A stretch of DNA of 64,000 nucleotides from Prevotella sp. (lineage in GTDB: Bacteria; Bacteroidota; Bacteroidia; Bacteroidales; Bacteroidaceae), in contig JAFZSL010000007.1 of assembly GCA_017619375.1 (NCBI GenBank), forward strand, positions 62,001-126,000. Direction: 5' to 3'. This document shows positions 1 to 8,708 of this stretch, one piece after another (position 1 is the first letter of the stretch; the number at the start of each line of letters is the position of its first letter). The notes beneath the pieces were generated by a model. It saw only the letters and a list, made by a program, of their open reading frames with translations. It made no database searches and was not told the origin of the DNA. The translations under genes were made by a program, and so were the position numbers.

Positions 1-879
1 ACCGCCTGTGCAGTGCACCATGCCGTGGATGTCGGGGCGGTGAAGGTCGAGGATGCGCTTGATGACAGGCGCGTAGGTGCGTGTAGGGGAAAGCACCAGG
101 CTGCCGGCGTCTACACCTGTTCCCGGCACGGGGTCGGTGAGACGGTGCTTGCCGCTATAGACCAGTTCGTCGGGGACGGCATGGTCGTAACTCTCAGGAA
201 ATAGTGATGCGAGATATTTGGCGAAGACGTCGTGACGGGCGGAGGTGAGGCCGTTGCTGCCCATGCCGCCGTTGTAACGATGCTCGTAAGTGGCTTGGCC
301 TGTGGATGACAATCCTACGATGACGTCGCCGGGGCGGATGTTGGCATTGTCGACCACGTCGCTGCGCTTCATGCGGCAGGCTACCGTGGAATCGACGATG
401 ATTGTGCGCACCAGGTCGCCCACGTCGGCCGTTTCACCTCCTGTGGGGTGGATGCCGATGCCCATGGAGCGCAACTCGCCCAACAGCTCGTCGGTGCCGT
501 TGATGATGGCGGAGACCACTTCTCCCGGAATGAGGTGCTTGTTGCGGCCAATTGTGCTCGACACCAGGATGTTGTCGGTGGCGCCCACACAGAGCAAATC
601 ATCGGTGTTCATGACGATGGCGTCCTGGGCGATGCCTTTCCAAACGCCGAGGTCCCCGGTTTCTTTCCAATACATGTAGGCCAGTGAGGACTTCGTTCCG
701 GCACCGTCGGCGTGCATGATGTTGCAGTATTCAGGGTCGCCGCCGAGGATGTCGGGGATGATTTTGCAGAACGCACGAGGGTAGAGACCCTTGTCGATGT
801 GCTTGATGGCATCGTGCACATCCTCTTTCGCGGCAGAAACGCCTCTTTGCATATAACGGTTGGTGCTGTTTTTTTCCAT
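1..879 (-). CDS. purM: Phosphoribosylformylglycinamidine cyclo-ligase (AIR synthetase), 3' end cut by the window
   Basis: ATP-dependent ring closure of formylglycinamidine ribonucleotide to aminoimidazole ribonucleotide, step five of purine synthesis in the cytoplasm. Starting at ATG 879 the frame stays open for 293 codons to base 1, so the C-terminal part (about 95 residues by comparison with Bacteroidetes homologues) is missing. Visible signatures are the N-terminus NRYMQRGVSAAKEDVH, HADGAGTKSS at about residues 56-65, and IGIHPTGGETADVGDLVRT at about 138-156, all typical of the PurM fold. It is the last visible gene of a minus-strand run phoH-purC-menG-aroE-purM and starts 47 bases after the aroE stop. 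A second purine gene, purC, sits in the same run, which fits co-expression. Assignment is firm; only completeness is unknown. Confidence 0.93.
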   Translation of the reverse strand, partial: MEKNSTNRYMQRGVSAAKEDVHDAIKHIDKGLYPRAFCKIIPDILGGDPEYCNIMHADGAGTKSSLAYMYWKETGDLGVWKGIAQDAIVMNTDDLLCVGATDNILVSSTIGRNKHLIPGEVVSAIINGTDELLGELRSMGIGIHPTGGETADVGDLVRTIIVDSTVACRMKRSDVVDNANIRPGDVIVGLSSTGQATYEHRYNGGMGSNGLTSARHDVFAKYLASLFPESYDHAVPDELVYSGKHRLTDPVPGTGVDAGSLVLSPTRTYAPVIKRILDLHRPDIHGMVHCTGG

Positions 880-926
880 TGAAGGTTCTTTCTGTTGAGG
901 GGTTTACAAATCTGACTCTTTTTCTA

Positions 927-1670
927 TTACCTATCGTGCCAGAATTCCCAACTGGCAAAGGCTTGAAGCAGGAGCATCTCAAGCCCGTTGACCACTGTGG
1001 CGCCTTGTTTCGCGCCTTTGTGCATGAACAACGTCTCGTCGGGGTTGTAGATGAGGTCGTAGAGCAGGTTGTGGCTATCCATCGCCTCATAGGGCAGATT
1101 CGGACATTCATTGGTGTGGGGGTACATGCCGCAAGGGGTGCAGTTCACTATCACATTGTATTCGCGGATGTCGTCCCCTGTCAACTTGTCATATTGGATG
1201 GTGCCGGGGCGCTCGTAGCGGCTGACGAACACAGTCTCCAATCCCAAGGATTTCAGACCATAATTGATGGCCTTGGAAGCACCGCCAGTGCCGAGGATGA
1301 GGGCTTTCTTGTGGAAAGACTCAAGCCTTGGTTCTATGCTCTGGGTGAATCCTATCACGTCGCTGTTGTAACCTTTCAACAGGATGTTCTTGCCCTTGTG
1401 GATGACACTGATGACATTCACGGCGCCGATGGCCCTGGCTTCGGGACTGATGAAATCGAGGTAGCTCATCACTTTCTCCTTGTAGGGGATGGTGACGTTG
1501 AGGCCGATCAGTTCAGGGTTGGAGGCTATCACTTCTGTCAGCAACTCTATGGACGGAATCTCGAAGTTCACGTATTCCGCATCTATTCCCTCGTTCTCAA
1601 ACTTCTCATTGAAATATCCGATGGAAAACGAGTGGGTGAGGGGATAGCCTATCAGTCCGTATTTGTCCAT
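927..1670 (-). CDS. aroE: Shikimate dehydrogenase
   Basis: NADPH-dependent reduction of 3-dehydroshikimate to shikimate in the chorismate pathway; cytoplasmic. The 247-residue length is slightly short for the family (about 270) but all landmarks are present: the shikimate-binding GYPLTHSFS (residues 8-16, Ser14 and Ser16), NVTIPYK with the catalytic Lys64, Asn86, the NSD motif with Asp104, and the nucleotide loop GTGGASKA at 127-134. The ATG at 1670 gives an N-terminus MDKYGLIGYP that matches family starts. It lies 76 bases after menG and 47 bases before purM on the same strand, consistent with one transcript. Chorismate also feeds menaquinone, which may be why menG is adjacent; that link is inference. 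Confidence 0.95.
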   Translation of the reverse strand: MDKYGLIGYPLTHSFSIGYFNEKFENEGIDAEYVNFEIPSIELLTEVIASNPELIGLNVTIPYKEKVMSYLDFISPEARAIGAVNVISVIHKGKNILLKGYNSDVIGFTQSIEPRLESFHKKALILGTGGASKAINYGLKSLGLETVFVSRYERPGTIQYDKLTGDDIREYNVIVNCTPCGMYPHTNECPNLPYEAMDSHNLLYDLIYNPDETLFMHKGAKQGATVVNGLEMLLLQAFASWEFWHDR

Positions 1671-1746
1671 TTCTTTCCTTTTTTTTAGGTGATGTTGTTC
1701 TCGCTAAATGATGCAGTTGACTTCTCTTTTAGAGGGGGCTTGACTC

Positions 1747-2481
1747 TTATTTTGTGGCGAAATACATGGTGCAGACGCCAAAGGTCAGGCGCTTGAAAGA
1801 GCATTCGCGGAATCCCGCCTTGCCCATGATCTCCATCATCGCCTCGCCTTGAGGGAAGGCCTTGATGGTGGCGGTGAGGTAGTCGTAGGCGAGGGTGTCC
1901 TTGGACACCAGGCGGCCGTATAGGGGAAGGATGGTGTGGCTGTACAGCCAGAACAACTGTTTCATCGGGAATCGGGTGGGGTGGGTAAGTTCCACGATGC
2001 TCAGGTGGCCGCCGGGGCGCAAGACGCGATACATCTCGCGAAGGCCGAGGTCGAGGTCGGCGAAGTTGCGGATGCCGAAAGCGGAGGTGACGGCATCGAA
2101 GCTGCCTTCGGCGTAGGAGAGCGACAGGCAGTCTTCCTTTTCAAAAGCGATGATGTCGGAGAGCCCAGCCTTGGCCACTTTCTCACGCCCTATGGCCATC
2201 ATCCCTTCGGAAATGTCGGCGCCTTTCAGCGTCTTGGGCGACAGCATCCTTGCCGTCTCGATGGCAAAGTCGCCGGTTCCCGTTGCGATGTCGAGGATGG
2301 CTTCCGGATGGAAAGGGGCAAGTTGGCGAATGGCAGCCCGACGCCAGCGCTTGTCGATGTCGAAAGACATCCAGTGGTTGAGCATGTCGTACCGGGAGGC
2401 GATGGTGTCGAACATGCGTTCCACCTGCTCGCCTTTGCCGGAACGGCTGTCATAGGGCTTGATTTCCTCCTGGCCGTACAT
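1747..2481 (-). CDS. ubiE: Demethylmenaquinone methyltransferase (UbiE/COQ5 family)
   Basis: SAM-dependent C-methylation of demethylmenaquinone, the last step of menaquinone synthesis; Bacteroidales use menaquinone, so the MenG role is expected. The 244 residues contain the family signature [18 protein letters not shown] (31-48) and the SAM-binding motif LDIATGTGD (63-71). I place the start at ATG 2481, four bases after the purC stop, because [11 protein letters not shown] matches homologue N-termini. A longer reading from a TTG at 2499 would overlap purC by 14 bases and adds nothing conserved. The tight spacing with purC implies co-transcription and probably coupled translation. Confidence 0.93.
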   Translation of the reverse strand: MYGQEEIKPYDSRSGKGEQVERMFDTIASRYDMLNHWMSFDIDKRWRRAAIRQLAPFHPEAILDIATGTGDFAIETARMLSPKTLKGADISEGMMAIGREKVAKAGLSDIIAFEKEDCLSLSYAEGSFDAVTSAFGIRNFADLDLGLREMYRVLRPGGHLSIVELTHPTRFPMKQLFWLYSHTILPLYGRLVSKDTLAYDYLTATIKAFPQGEAMMEIMGKAGFRECSFKRLTFGVCTMYFATK

Positions 2482-2485
2482 CTTC

Positions 2486-3433
2486 TCAACGATTTGCAAG
2501 GTACTCGCTTACGTTCTTCTCTATACGAAGGGCAAGGTCGCCGTCAAACGCCTCTTTCACAAATCGCTCACCGGTGATGTGCTCGTAAAGTTCGATATAG
2601 CGGTCGCTTACGCTCTCTGCGTAGGCATCGGTGATCTCAGGCATCTGTTGTCCGGGTTCGTTCATGAACCCGTGCTCGATAAGCCATTGGCGCACGAACT
2701 CTTTTGACAACTGGCGCTGAGGCTTGCCGGCGGCAAGGTTCTCCTCGTAGCCGTCGGCGTAGAAATAACGGCTGCTGTCGGGAGTGTGAATCTCGTCGAT
2801 GAGATACACCTTGCCGTCTCGCTTGCCAAACTCGTATTTCGTGTCAACGAGGATGAGGCCATGGCGCGCGGCTATTTCCTGACCGCGTGCGAAAAGACGG
2901 CGGGTGTAGTCTTCCATCACGGCATAGTCGGTGGCGGAAACCAAACCTTGGCTGATGATTTCTTCCCGGGAGATGTTCATGTCATGCCCTTCGTCGGCTT
3001 TCGTCGTCGGTGTGATGATGGGTTCGGGGAAACGTTGGTTTTCCACCATGCCGTCGGGCAATCGGACACCGCACAACTCGCGGCAGCCATCCTTGTAGGC
3101 CCGCCATGCGGAACCGGTGAGGATGGAGCGGATGATCATCTCTACGCGGAATCCCTCGCATTTCAATCCCACTGTCACCATTGGGTCGGGAGTGCACAAT
3201 TTCCAGTTGGGACAGATGTCGCTGGTCTGGTCGAGAAATTTCGATGCAATCTGGTTGAGCACTTGTCCTTTGAAAGGGATGCCCTTGGGTAGAATTACGT
3301 CGAAGGCGGAGATGCGGTCGGTGGCGACCATCACCATCAGGTCGTCGTCGATGGTGTAGACGTCGCGAACCTTGCCGTGGTAAACTCCTGTCTGGCCCGC
3401 AAATTGGAATGCGGTCTTTGTCAATGCTTTCAT
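2486..3433 (-). CDS. purC: Phosphoribosylaminoimidazole-succinocarboxamide synthase (SAICAR synthetase)
   Basis: Joins aspartate to CAIR using ATP in de novo purine synthesis. At 315 residues this is the long form seen in Bacteroidetes rather than the roughly 237-residue E. coli type. Diagnostic stretches are the N-terminal [22 protein letters not shown] near residue 107, [11 protein letters not shown] near 195, and [12 protein letters not shown] near 213. The ATG at 3433 is clear and follows the phoH stop by 22 bases. Together with purM downstream it makes this operon partly a purine operon, although the two genes are separated by menG and aroE. Confidence 0.96.
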   Translation of the reverse strand: MKALTKTAFQFAGQTGVYHGKVRDVYTIDDDLMVMVATDRISAFDVILPKGIPFKGQVLNQIASKFLDQTSDICPNWKLCTPDPMVTVGLKCEGFRVEMIIRSILTGSAWRAYKDGCRELCGVRLPDGMVENQRFPEPIITPTTKADEGHDMNISREEIISQGLVSATDYAVMEDYTRRLFARGQEIAARHGLILVDTKYEFGKRDGKVYLIDEIHTPDSSRYFYADGYEENLAAGKPQRQLSKEFVRQWLIEHGFMNEPGQQMPEITDAYAESVSDRYIELYEHITGERFVKEAFDGDLALRIEKNVSEYLANR

Positions 3434-3455
3434 TTTCTTTCTTTAAGAGTGTTGG

Positions 3456-4466
3456 CTATTTTTCTTGTGATGTTTCCTTTTCGTGATGGGTGGTGTGGAC
3501 GGACTGACCTTCCTGGTGGTCCTTTGCGGAGGCTTTGTCGGCGCGTTCGTAAGCGTTGACGATGCGGGTCACCAATTTGTGCCTGACGATATCCTTTTTC
3601 TCCATACGCACAAAACCGATGCCTTCAATGTCCTCCAACAACTCCATCGCCTCGGCCAAGCCGCTGCGCTGGCCGCGGGGGAGGTCTACTTGGGTCAGGT
3701 CGCCTGTAATCACCATCTTTGTGTTCCAACCCATTCGGGTGAGGAACATCCTGATTTGGGCAGGGGTGGTGTTCTGGGCTTCGTCGAGGATGACAACGGC
3801 GTCGCTCAGTGTGCGACCACGCATGAAAGCGAGCGGGGCAATCTGTATGATGCGCTTGTCCATCATCTCTTGGAGCTTGGTGGCGGGAATCATGTCTTCC
3901 AAAGCGTCGTAGAGCGGCTGGAGGTAGGGGTCGATTTTGTCTTTCATGTCGCCGGGAAGGAATCCCAACTTCTCGCCGGCTTCAACAGCGGGACGACTGA
4001 GGATGATTTTTTTCGCACATTTCTCTTTCAATGACTTCACTGCCAGGGCTATGCTCAGATAGGTCTTGCCTGTGCCGGCAGGACCTTCGGCGAACACCAT
4101 GTCGGAATGCTCGAACAAATCGACCAACTTCTGCTGGTTGGCGCTGCGGCTCTTGATGGGACGACCGGAGATGCTGTATACCACGACGTCTTTCACGCTC
4201 TCGGCTTTCGTCTGATGGCCTTTCACGATGTCAATGATGTCTTCCTCTGTGAGGGTGTTGAAACGCTCCACATGCTTGCGCATGGACTCAATGTTGTCCT
4301 CGAAACGCTCAGTTTCGTCATCGTCACCTAACACTTTCAGCACGTTGCCTCGGGCAACTATGCGCAACTTGGGAAACAGCGACTTCACCATCTGGAGATG
4401 GATGTTGTTGACACCATAAAACACCACCGGGTCAATGTCCTCTAATACTATATGCTTCTCTATCAA
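3456..4466 (-). CDS. PhoH family P-loop ATPase
   Basis: Cytoplasmic PhoH/PhoL-type NTPase. Family members are linked to RNA metabolism and often sit near ybeY, but the precise role is not settled. The protein is 336 residues: an N-terminal KH-like segment (about 1-95), then the PhoH ATPase with Walker A GPAGTGKT (128-135), SRPAVEAGEKLGFLPG (157-172) and Walker B VVILDEAQ (224-231). The reading starts at TTG 4466; no in-frame ATG lies upstream, and the next residues IEKHIVLEDIDPVVFYGVNN match homologue starts, so TTG is probably the true initiator. The last 25 residues are a His/Lys/Glu-rich tail not expected to be conserved. It heads the phoH-purC-menG-aroE-purM run. Confidence 0.92.
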   Translation of the reverse strand: MIEKHIVLEDIDPVVFYGVNNIHLQMVKSLFPKLRIVARGNVLKVLGDDDETERFEDNIESMRKHVERFNTLTEEDIIDIVKGHQTKAESVKDVVVYSISGRPIKSRSANQQKLVDLFEHSDMVFAEGPAGTGKTYLSIALAVKSLKEKCAKKIILSRPAVEAGEKLGFLPGDMKDKIDPYLQPLYDALEDMIPATKLQEMMDKRIIQIAPLAFMRGRTLSDAVVILDEAQNTTPAQIRMFLTRMGWNTKMVITGDLTQVDLPRGQRSGLAEAMELLEDIEGIGFVRMEKKDIVRHKLVTRIVNAYERADKASAKDHQEGQSVHTTHHEKETSQEK

Positions 4467-4489
4467 TGTATGGTTGTTGAATTTTGATG

Positions 4490-4497
4490 CAAAAATA
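4490..4497 (-). promoter_or_regulatory. Predicted -7 promoter element for the phoH operon
   Basis: On the minus strand this reads TATTTTTG, matching the Bacteroidetes -7 consensus TAnnTTTG, 24 bases before the TTG start of phoH. No good TTTG -33 box is found at the usual spacing, so confidence is moderate. Confidence 0.5.
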
Positions 4498-4603
4498 CGT
4501 AAAAATCATGAAAAAAACCACCTCTGACAACAGAAATGTGACGGGGAGCTTTACTTTTTTGACGCTTTTGTTTTAACACAAGCGGTTTTTGGATATTTTA
4601 TCG

Positions 4604-4611
4604 TAACTTTG
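4604..4611 (+). promoter_or_regulatory. Predicted -7 promoter element for the DUF5715 gene
   Basis: TAACTTTG followed by CAC, a good Bacteroidetes -7 box, 92 bases before the start codon at 4703. A -33 TTTG at the normal 19-21 base spacing is not evident; the nearest one is too close. Confidence 0.5.
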
Positions 4612-4702
4612 CACACTCGTTTGCGTTTTTGCAAGTGGCGGTTCTTGGAAACCGCTAATACAATTTACTCACTTTGCACTTCCATGTGCTTCATGCTGCA
4701 AT

Positions 4703-5557
4703 ATGACAAAAAACAAGTTCTTGCAAGGTTTCGGCATCGTCGTCATCATTCTGGCGCTTGTCAGGTGTGCCTTCCCTTCCATTGCCGAACAAAGAGGGAA
4801 TGCCGCACTTGCAACGAAAAGCATTGGCGACAATGACAAGAAGGCTGAAAAGGCCGATGATTCGGTTGGCATCCCTGTCAAGGTTGACAGTATAGACAAG
4901 GTCGACGACATGGACGGGGAGAAGGTGGACAAGCGATTGGCTATCCTGCCCTTGCCAAGGCCTGTCATCACAGAAGTGGGGGGAGGGAGCCACCCGATAA
5001 CGGGGGTGTACAGTTACTCCAAAACCTTCCCCGACTCCAATGAAGTGCAGTTGGAAACGGCTAAAAGGCTGGGTGTGAATGTGGTGCGTGACAGAAAGGA
5101 AGCCGAGGCCAGAAAAGATGAATTGGTATACATTGCCGCCAGTCCTTATTATCAAGTGGACAAGCTCAAGAACAGCATTCCTTATCTCATCCCAAGGGCG
5201 TCGGTGCTCCTCAACGACATCGGACGCAATTTCTTTGACAGCTTGTACGTCAAAGGCATACCGTTGCATAAAATGGTGGTTTCCAGTGTGCTGAGGAGTC
5301 AGCAGGACTTGGACAACCTCAGAAAGAAAAACCATAATGCCTCGGAAAACAGCTGCCATCTCCATGGCACCACTTTCGACATCGCTTACAACCGCTATGT
5401 CACCGTTCAGGACCCAGACGGGCCCTCAAGGAGGGAAGTGGCCAACGACACGCTAAAATGGGTTCTCAGTGAAGTCTTGCGAGACTTGAGAACGCAGCAG
5501 AGATGTTATGTGAAGTATGAGGTGAAGCAGGGGTGCTTTCACATCACTACAAGATGA
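4703..5557 (+). CDS. DUF5715 family protein, M15-like zinc peptidase
   Basis: Probably a membrane-anchored periplasmic peptidase acting on peptidoglycan stem peptides; this follows from the M15-like motif, not from a characterised homologue. The 284 residues have one N-terminal hydrophobic segment (about 7-21) and a charged linker to about residue 85. The C-terminal domain carries S217-C-H219-L-H-G222-T-T-F-D226, matching the M15 zinc motif SxHxxGxxxD, and a final His280 in CFHITT that would be the third zinc ligand. The segments LVYIAASPYYQVD and SSVLRSQQDLDNLR are typical of Bacteroidetes DUF5715 proteins. It stands alone, convergent with the beta-helix gene, whose stop lies two bases away. 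Confidence 0.75.
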   Translation: MTKNKFLQGFGIVVIILALVRCAFPSIAEQRGNAALATKSIGDNDKKAEKADDSVGIPVKVDSIDKVDDMDGEKVDKRLAILPLPRPVITEVGGGSHPITGVYSYSKTFPDSNEVQLETAKRLGVNVVRDRKEAEARKDELVYIAASPYYQVDKLKNSIPYLIPRASVLLNDIGRNFFDSLYVKGIPLHKMVVSSVLRSQQDLDNLRKKNHNASENSCHLHGTTFDIAYNRYVTVQDPDGPSRREVANDTLKWVLSEVLRDLRTQQRCYVKYEVKQGCFHITTR

Positions 5558-5558
5558 A

Positions 5559-7037
5559 TTACATCGAGGGGGAGGAGACGATCACCTTGGCACTGCTGTT
5601 GTTGTAGCCAACGGGTATGGTGAAAGATACTCCGTCATAACTGAGTGTGTTTCCTCCATTAACTTTTACATTGGAGTATTTCTTGTATTTGCAAGTGGAG
5701 GTGGAGACGGGTGTCACCGCCTTGTTGCCCACGCCCATCAGTGTGGCGCCGTTGGTGTAGACGCTGAGATCGGTCTTGAACGGATTGCCGCTGTCGCTTG
5801 AAGCACAGGAGAGGACGGTGCCGCCGGATAGGATGATGTTGCTGTCGCTCTTGATGCCTTGGGGCTTCGTGTCATCGGCGCCATAGGCAAACACATTGCC
5901 TGTAGTGACCACGGTTAACGTGCCACCGCTGATGGTGACGGCTCCAGTGGAGTTGATGCCCTTGCCGCCGTCGCCGGTGCTGGTGAGATTCATGGTGCCG
6001 CCGCTCATGGTGAAACTGCCGTCGCACTTCGCTGCAGCATTGCTGGAGATGTCGGCCTCGCTACTGTCATAGATGGCGCTGCCCGTGGTGGTGGCAGTGA
6101 CAAAGCCGCCACTCACCAACATGTCGCTTTCGCATTTCAGTGCTTTCGTGGCGTTGCCGGTGGTGACGATGGTCAATGTGCCATCCTCTATGAACAACTT
6201 GCCGTTTTCTTCCTTGTCGGTCTTTTTCTTGCCAACGTCGATGCCGTCACCCACGCAGGTGATGCTTAGCGTACCGCCTTGCTGCTTGAAATATTGGTTG
6301 ATGTGGAAACCATCGCTTGGGGCCTGGCTCACGGTGATGGTGCCGAGATCAGGGGTGAGCAGCACGTATTCATCGCCACTGAAACCATGCTTCACGTTGC
6401 CGGTGATGGTCAGAGAGCCTTTGCCGCTCCAAGAGGAATGGCCGTCTACATAGAATGCTGCATTGTGGCCGTCGCTGCCATCGTCGGAGACATGGGTCAG
6501 GCCGTCGGAAAGGCTGTTGGTGGTGCCGTCGGCAAGTTTGATGGCAATCATCTTGCCATTTTGGATGTTGATGGCGGCACTGTCGGGGTTGGCGAGAGCC
6601 AGGCTGTTGAGCACCAATTCCATTCCTTGGCTGCCCTCCATGTAGAAGGAACCGTCGGTGGAGGAGCCACTGAGTGTGTAGGAGACTTTCTGCGCAAGGG
6701 TGGGGGCGGCAAACACCTTAACGTGGGCACCGGTGACTTCGGCGGTGACATATGGGGCAAGATTGCCGGAAATCACCACCTTGGCCGACGTGCCACCATA
6801 GGCCACGGCGACGGTGTTGTCGCTCACGTTGCTCTCGTCGATGGTGATGTTGGTAAGGTCGCTGAGCAGGTAACTCTTTCCATTGATGGTGAGCGTGGTG
6901 CCGTCGCTGAACAGCATCTCGCCGGCTTGGGAGGCTGCGATGGCATAGGTGACATCACCCTTATTGACACAGAGGGTTTGGGAATTGGCAGCAATGCTAA
7001 GCAGGAGCGTGGCGCCCAGAATGAATGCTTTTCTCAT
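5559..7037 (-). CDS. Exported beta-helix carbohydrate-binding protein (DUF4353/Cthe_2159-like)
   Basis: Secreted or surface protein of 492 residues with signal peptide (about 1-19). From about residue 145 it is built of short Gly/Thr/Ser/Asp-rich strands such as GTLTIVTTGNATKALKCESD and MSGGTMNLTSTGDGGKGI, repeated many times, the pattern of the parallel beta-helix Cthe_2159 family whose founding member binds calcium and acidic or cellulosic polysaccharides. Residues 20-75 form a separate module with MLFSDGTTLTINGKSYLLSDL that resembles the neighbouring 128-residue protein. Its ATG overlaps the upstream stop (ATGA, four bases), so translation is coupled. No T9SS tail is visible here. Binding of a polysaccharide is inferred from the family; the ligand is unknown. 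Confidence 0.7.
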   Translation of the reverse strand: MRKAFILGATLLLSIAANSQTLCVNKGDVTYAIAASQAGEMLFSDGTTLTINGKSYLLSDLTNITIDESNVSDNTVAVAYGGTSAKVVISGNLAPYVTAEVTGAHVKVFAAPTLAQKVSYTLSGSSTDGSFYMEGSQGMELVLNSLALANPDSAAINIQNGKMIAIKLADGTTNSLSDGLTHVSDDGSDGHNAAFYVDGHSSWSGKGSLTITGNVKHGFSGDEYVLLTPDLGTITVSQAPSDGFHINQYFKQQGGTLSITCVGDGIDVGKKKTDKEENGKLFIEDGTLTIVTTGNATKALKCESDMLVSGGFVTATTTGSAIYDSSEADISSNAAAKCDGSFTMSGGTMNLTSTGDGGKGINSTGAVTISGGTLTVVTTGNVFAYGADDTKPQGIKSDSNIILSGGTVLSCASSDSGNPFKTDLSVYTNGATLMGVGNKAVTPVSTSTCKYKKYSNVKVNGGNTLSYDGVSFTIPVGYNNSSAKVIVSSPSM

Positions 7038-7420
7038 CGAATGGTGGTTTTATGGGTGTTGCCTTGATGGTCTTTGATGATGTATATGCCTTTGGGAAGG
7101 CCAGCTGGTGACAGGCCTTCCGGGTATGTGCCGACCAGGATGCCTGAAAGGGTGTACACCTTCATGGCTCCGCTTTCGGAACAAGTGGCGGATGTAATGC
7201 CGGATGTTTCGGTGAAATACATCTTGGACAGGCTGCTGAGGGACACGATGGTGCCGTCGTTGGCTACAAGGTTGCCATCTGAAAAGGTGAGTGTCAGGCC
7301 TGTGGCGGCCAAACTGACCTTGCTGCCGTCAGTGGTCTCAAGTGTCAGGAATTTGTAGTCGGTAGCACTTGCAGACAACAGTAGGCAAGTGAATACCAAT
7401 GATAAGAAAGCCTTTTTCAT
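7034..7420 (-). CDS. Small exported protein with type IX secretion-like C-terminal domain
   Basis: A 128-residue protein with signal peptide (MKKAFLSLVFTCLLLSASA). Residues 20-75 hold a module ending SDGNLVANDGTIVSLSSLSKMYF that resembles the N-terminus of the protein encoded downstream. The last 40 residues, with KVYTLSGILVGTYPEGL and LPKGIYIIKDHQGNTHKT, have the VYxLxG...LxxGxYIIK...G pattern of type A T9SS sorting domains that direct export and surface attachment in Bacteroidetes. It is the first gene of a two-gene operon and overlaps the next start by four bases. Function is unknown; a cell-surface role is inferred from the tail. Confidence 0.65.
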   Translation of the reverse strand: MKKAFLSLVFTCLLLSASATDYKFLTLETTDGSKVSLAATGLTLTFSDGNLVANDGTIVSLSSLSKMYFTETSGITSATCSESGAMKVYTLSGILVGTYPEGLSPAGLPKGIYIIKDHQGNTHKTTIR

Positions 7421-7454
7421 TATGGATTTGTATTTGATATGCTTGATTTGCGTG

Positions 7455-7462
7455 CAAAATTA
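7455..7462 (-). promoter_or_regulatory. Predicted -7 promoter element for the exported-protein pair
   Basis: Minus strand TAATTTTG followed by CACGC, a perfect TAnnTTTG box, 34 bases before the ATG at 7420. A CTTG at 7486-7489 could serve as -33, though its 23-base spacing is long. Confidence 0.55.
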
Positions 7463-7719
7463 CAAAAAAAACAAGAAAAAAGTGACAAGGTACTAATTTT
7501 TTACAATTTTTTGGCTACCCGATAGATTTATGCAATAGATTGTTCAATAGGTTATTCGATACCTTCTCCGTGGGCACCGGTTGTGCCAATGCTATTGTCA
7601 TTCTTGTCATTCTTCTCTCAAATCCTTTATTTCTTTATCTTTTGCTTGCTTGGGATGATAGAAAGTCTTATATTTGTAGGCAGAATAGACACTCTTCGTA
7701 ACTTTTTTGCAATTCAAGG

Positions 7720-8619
7720 ATGAGCAAGGATGAAACTTACAATCTTCCATCAGGGAACAATCCTTCTCCCACTGATGGAGAGAACGGCCAAATGGCTGAC
7801 GATAAGATGGAGCTTAACCCGCCATCGCCAGACCTGGATGATGACAAAGAACCCAAAAGCGGGCTTACTTTCAATTTGTTAAACCTCGTTGTTGGGTTGG
7901 CCATCTTTGTCTGGCTTTTTGGAAGTGATATACTCGAAGACGACGGAAGCACTTATCTCTACCTGGCCATCGTTGTCGTTATTCACGAGCTGGGCCATGT
8001 GATTTTCGGCAAGTCTTTTGGGTGCTTTGTCAAGGAGATGCAGGTGTTTTTCCTTTCATTTATCAGCTACAAGCCGAAACACAATTTTGAAGGAAGCTCT
8101 TGGCGAAATATCAAATGGAGTTTGGGGGTGCTACCCTTGGGTGGCGTCACTGTGTTCAAATCGCGCGGGAGTGATGACGATGCTGATGATAATAATAATT
8201 TTGAAAAAGGAGGTTCGGCAATGGCACCTGCACCTGCACATGAAAATTCTCCCTATATTGAAGATAAGCCCGCATGGCAACGTCTGCTTATCTCTGCAGC
8301 AGGTGTGCTATTCAATTTCGTGACATTTCTTATCGTGTATTTCTCCTTGCCAATCATGTCTGAACAATGCCGTGACTTGCTTGCACCCCTGGCTGGCATG
8401 TCGCTTGTCATTGCTTTTTTGAACATCTTGCCTGTTTATCCTCTTGACGGTGGGTCTATCTTATTTGCATTATACGAGATGATAACAGGGAAAAAGCCAT
8501 CGCAAGGTTTCACAAGGGTTTGCGGATGGATAGGCTTTATCTTCATTATCCTGTTCTTTTGGGTGTTCCCGGAATGGTTGGGCGGATTGTTGAAGAGTGT
8601 TTTCGGTTTGTTCTTTTGA
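7720..8619 (+). CDS. M50 (site-2 protease-like) membrane metallopeptidase
   Basis: Intramembrane zinc protease of the M50 type, 299 residues. The first 48 residues are acidic and Pro-rich, probably a cytosolic extension. The metal site is H89-E90-L-G-H93 within a hydrophobic segment, followed by LGVLPLGGV (135-143), and the second motif N235-ILPVYPLD243-GG supplies the third ligand. About four to five hydrophobic segments are visible. Residues 147-185 form a polar Asp/Asn-rich loop in place of the PDZ domain of RseP-type proteases, so this is a minimal M50 protein. Substrate and function are unknown; nearby genes give no clue. The start at ATG 7720 is preceded by TATTTG and TAACTTTT, an imperfect promoter at 7673-7706. 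Confidence 0.8.
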   Translation: MSKDETYNLPSGNNPSPTDGENGQMADDKMELNPPSPDLDDDKEPKSGLTFNLLNLVVGLAIFVWLFGSDILEDDGSTYLYLAIVVVIHELGHVIFGKSFGCFVKEMQVFFLSFISYKPKHNFEGSSWRNIKWSLGVLPLGGVTVFKSRGSDDDADDNNNFEKGGSAMAPAPAHENSPYIEDKPAWQRLLISAAGVLFNFVTFLIVYFSLPIMSEQCRDLLAPLAGMSLVIAFLNILPVYPLDGGSILFALYEMITGKKPSQGFTRVCGWIGFIFIILFFWVFPEWLGGLLKSVFGLFF

Positions 8620-8708
8620 CTTGGGGCAAATGGAAACATCAATCATGCGGACGGATTCCTTGATTGCCTTTTCCATCATCTACTATGGCATGACCATGAT
8701 GCTACGGG

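Noticed and set aside
7441-7520. A+T-rich stretch considered as an origin or attachment site
   Set aside because: No DnaA boxes, iterons or direct repeats are seen; it holds a normal promoter.
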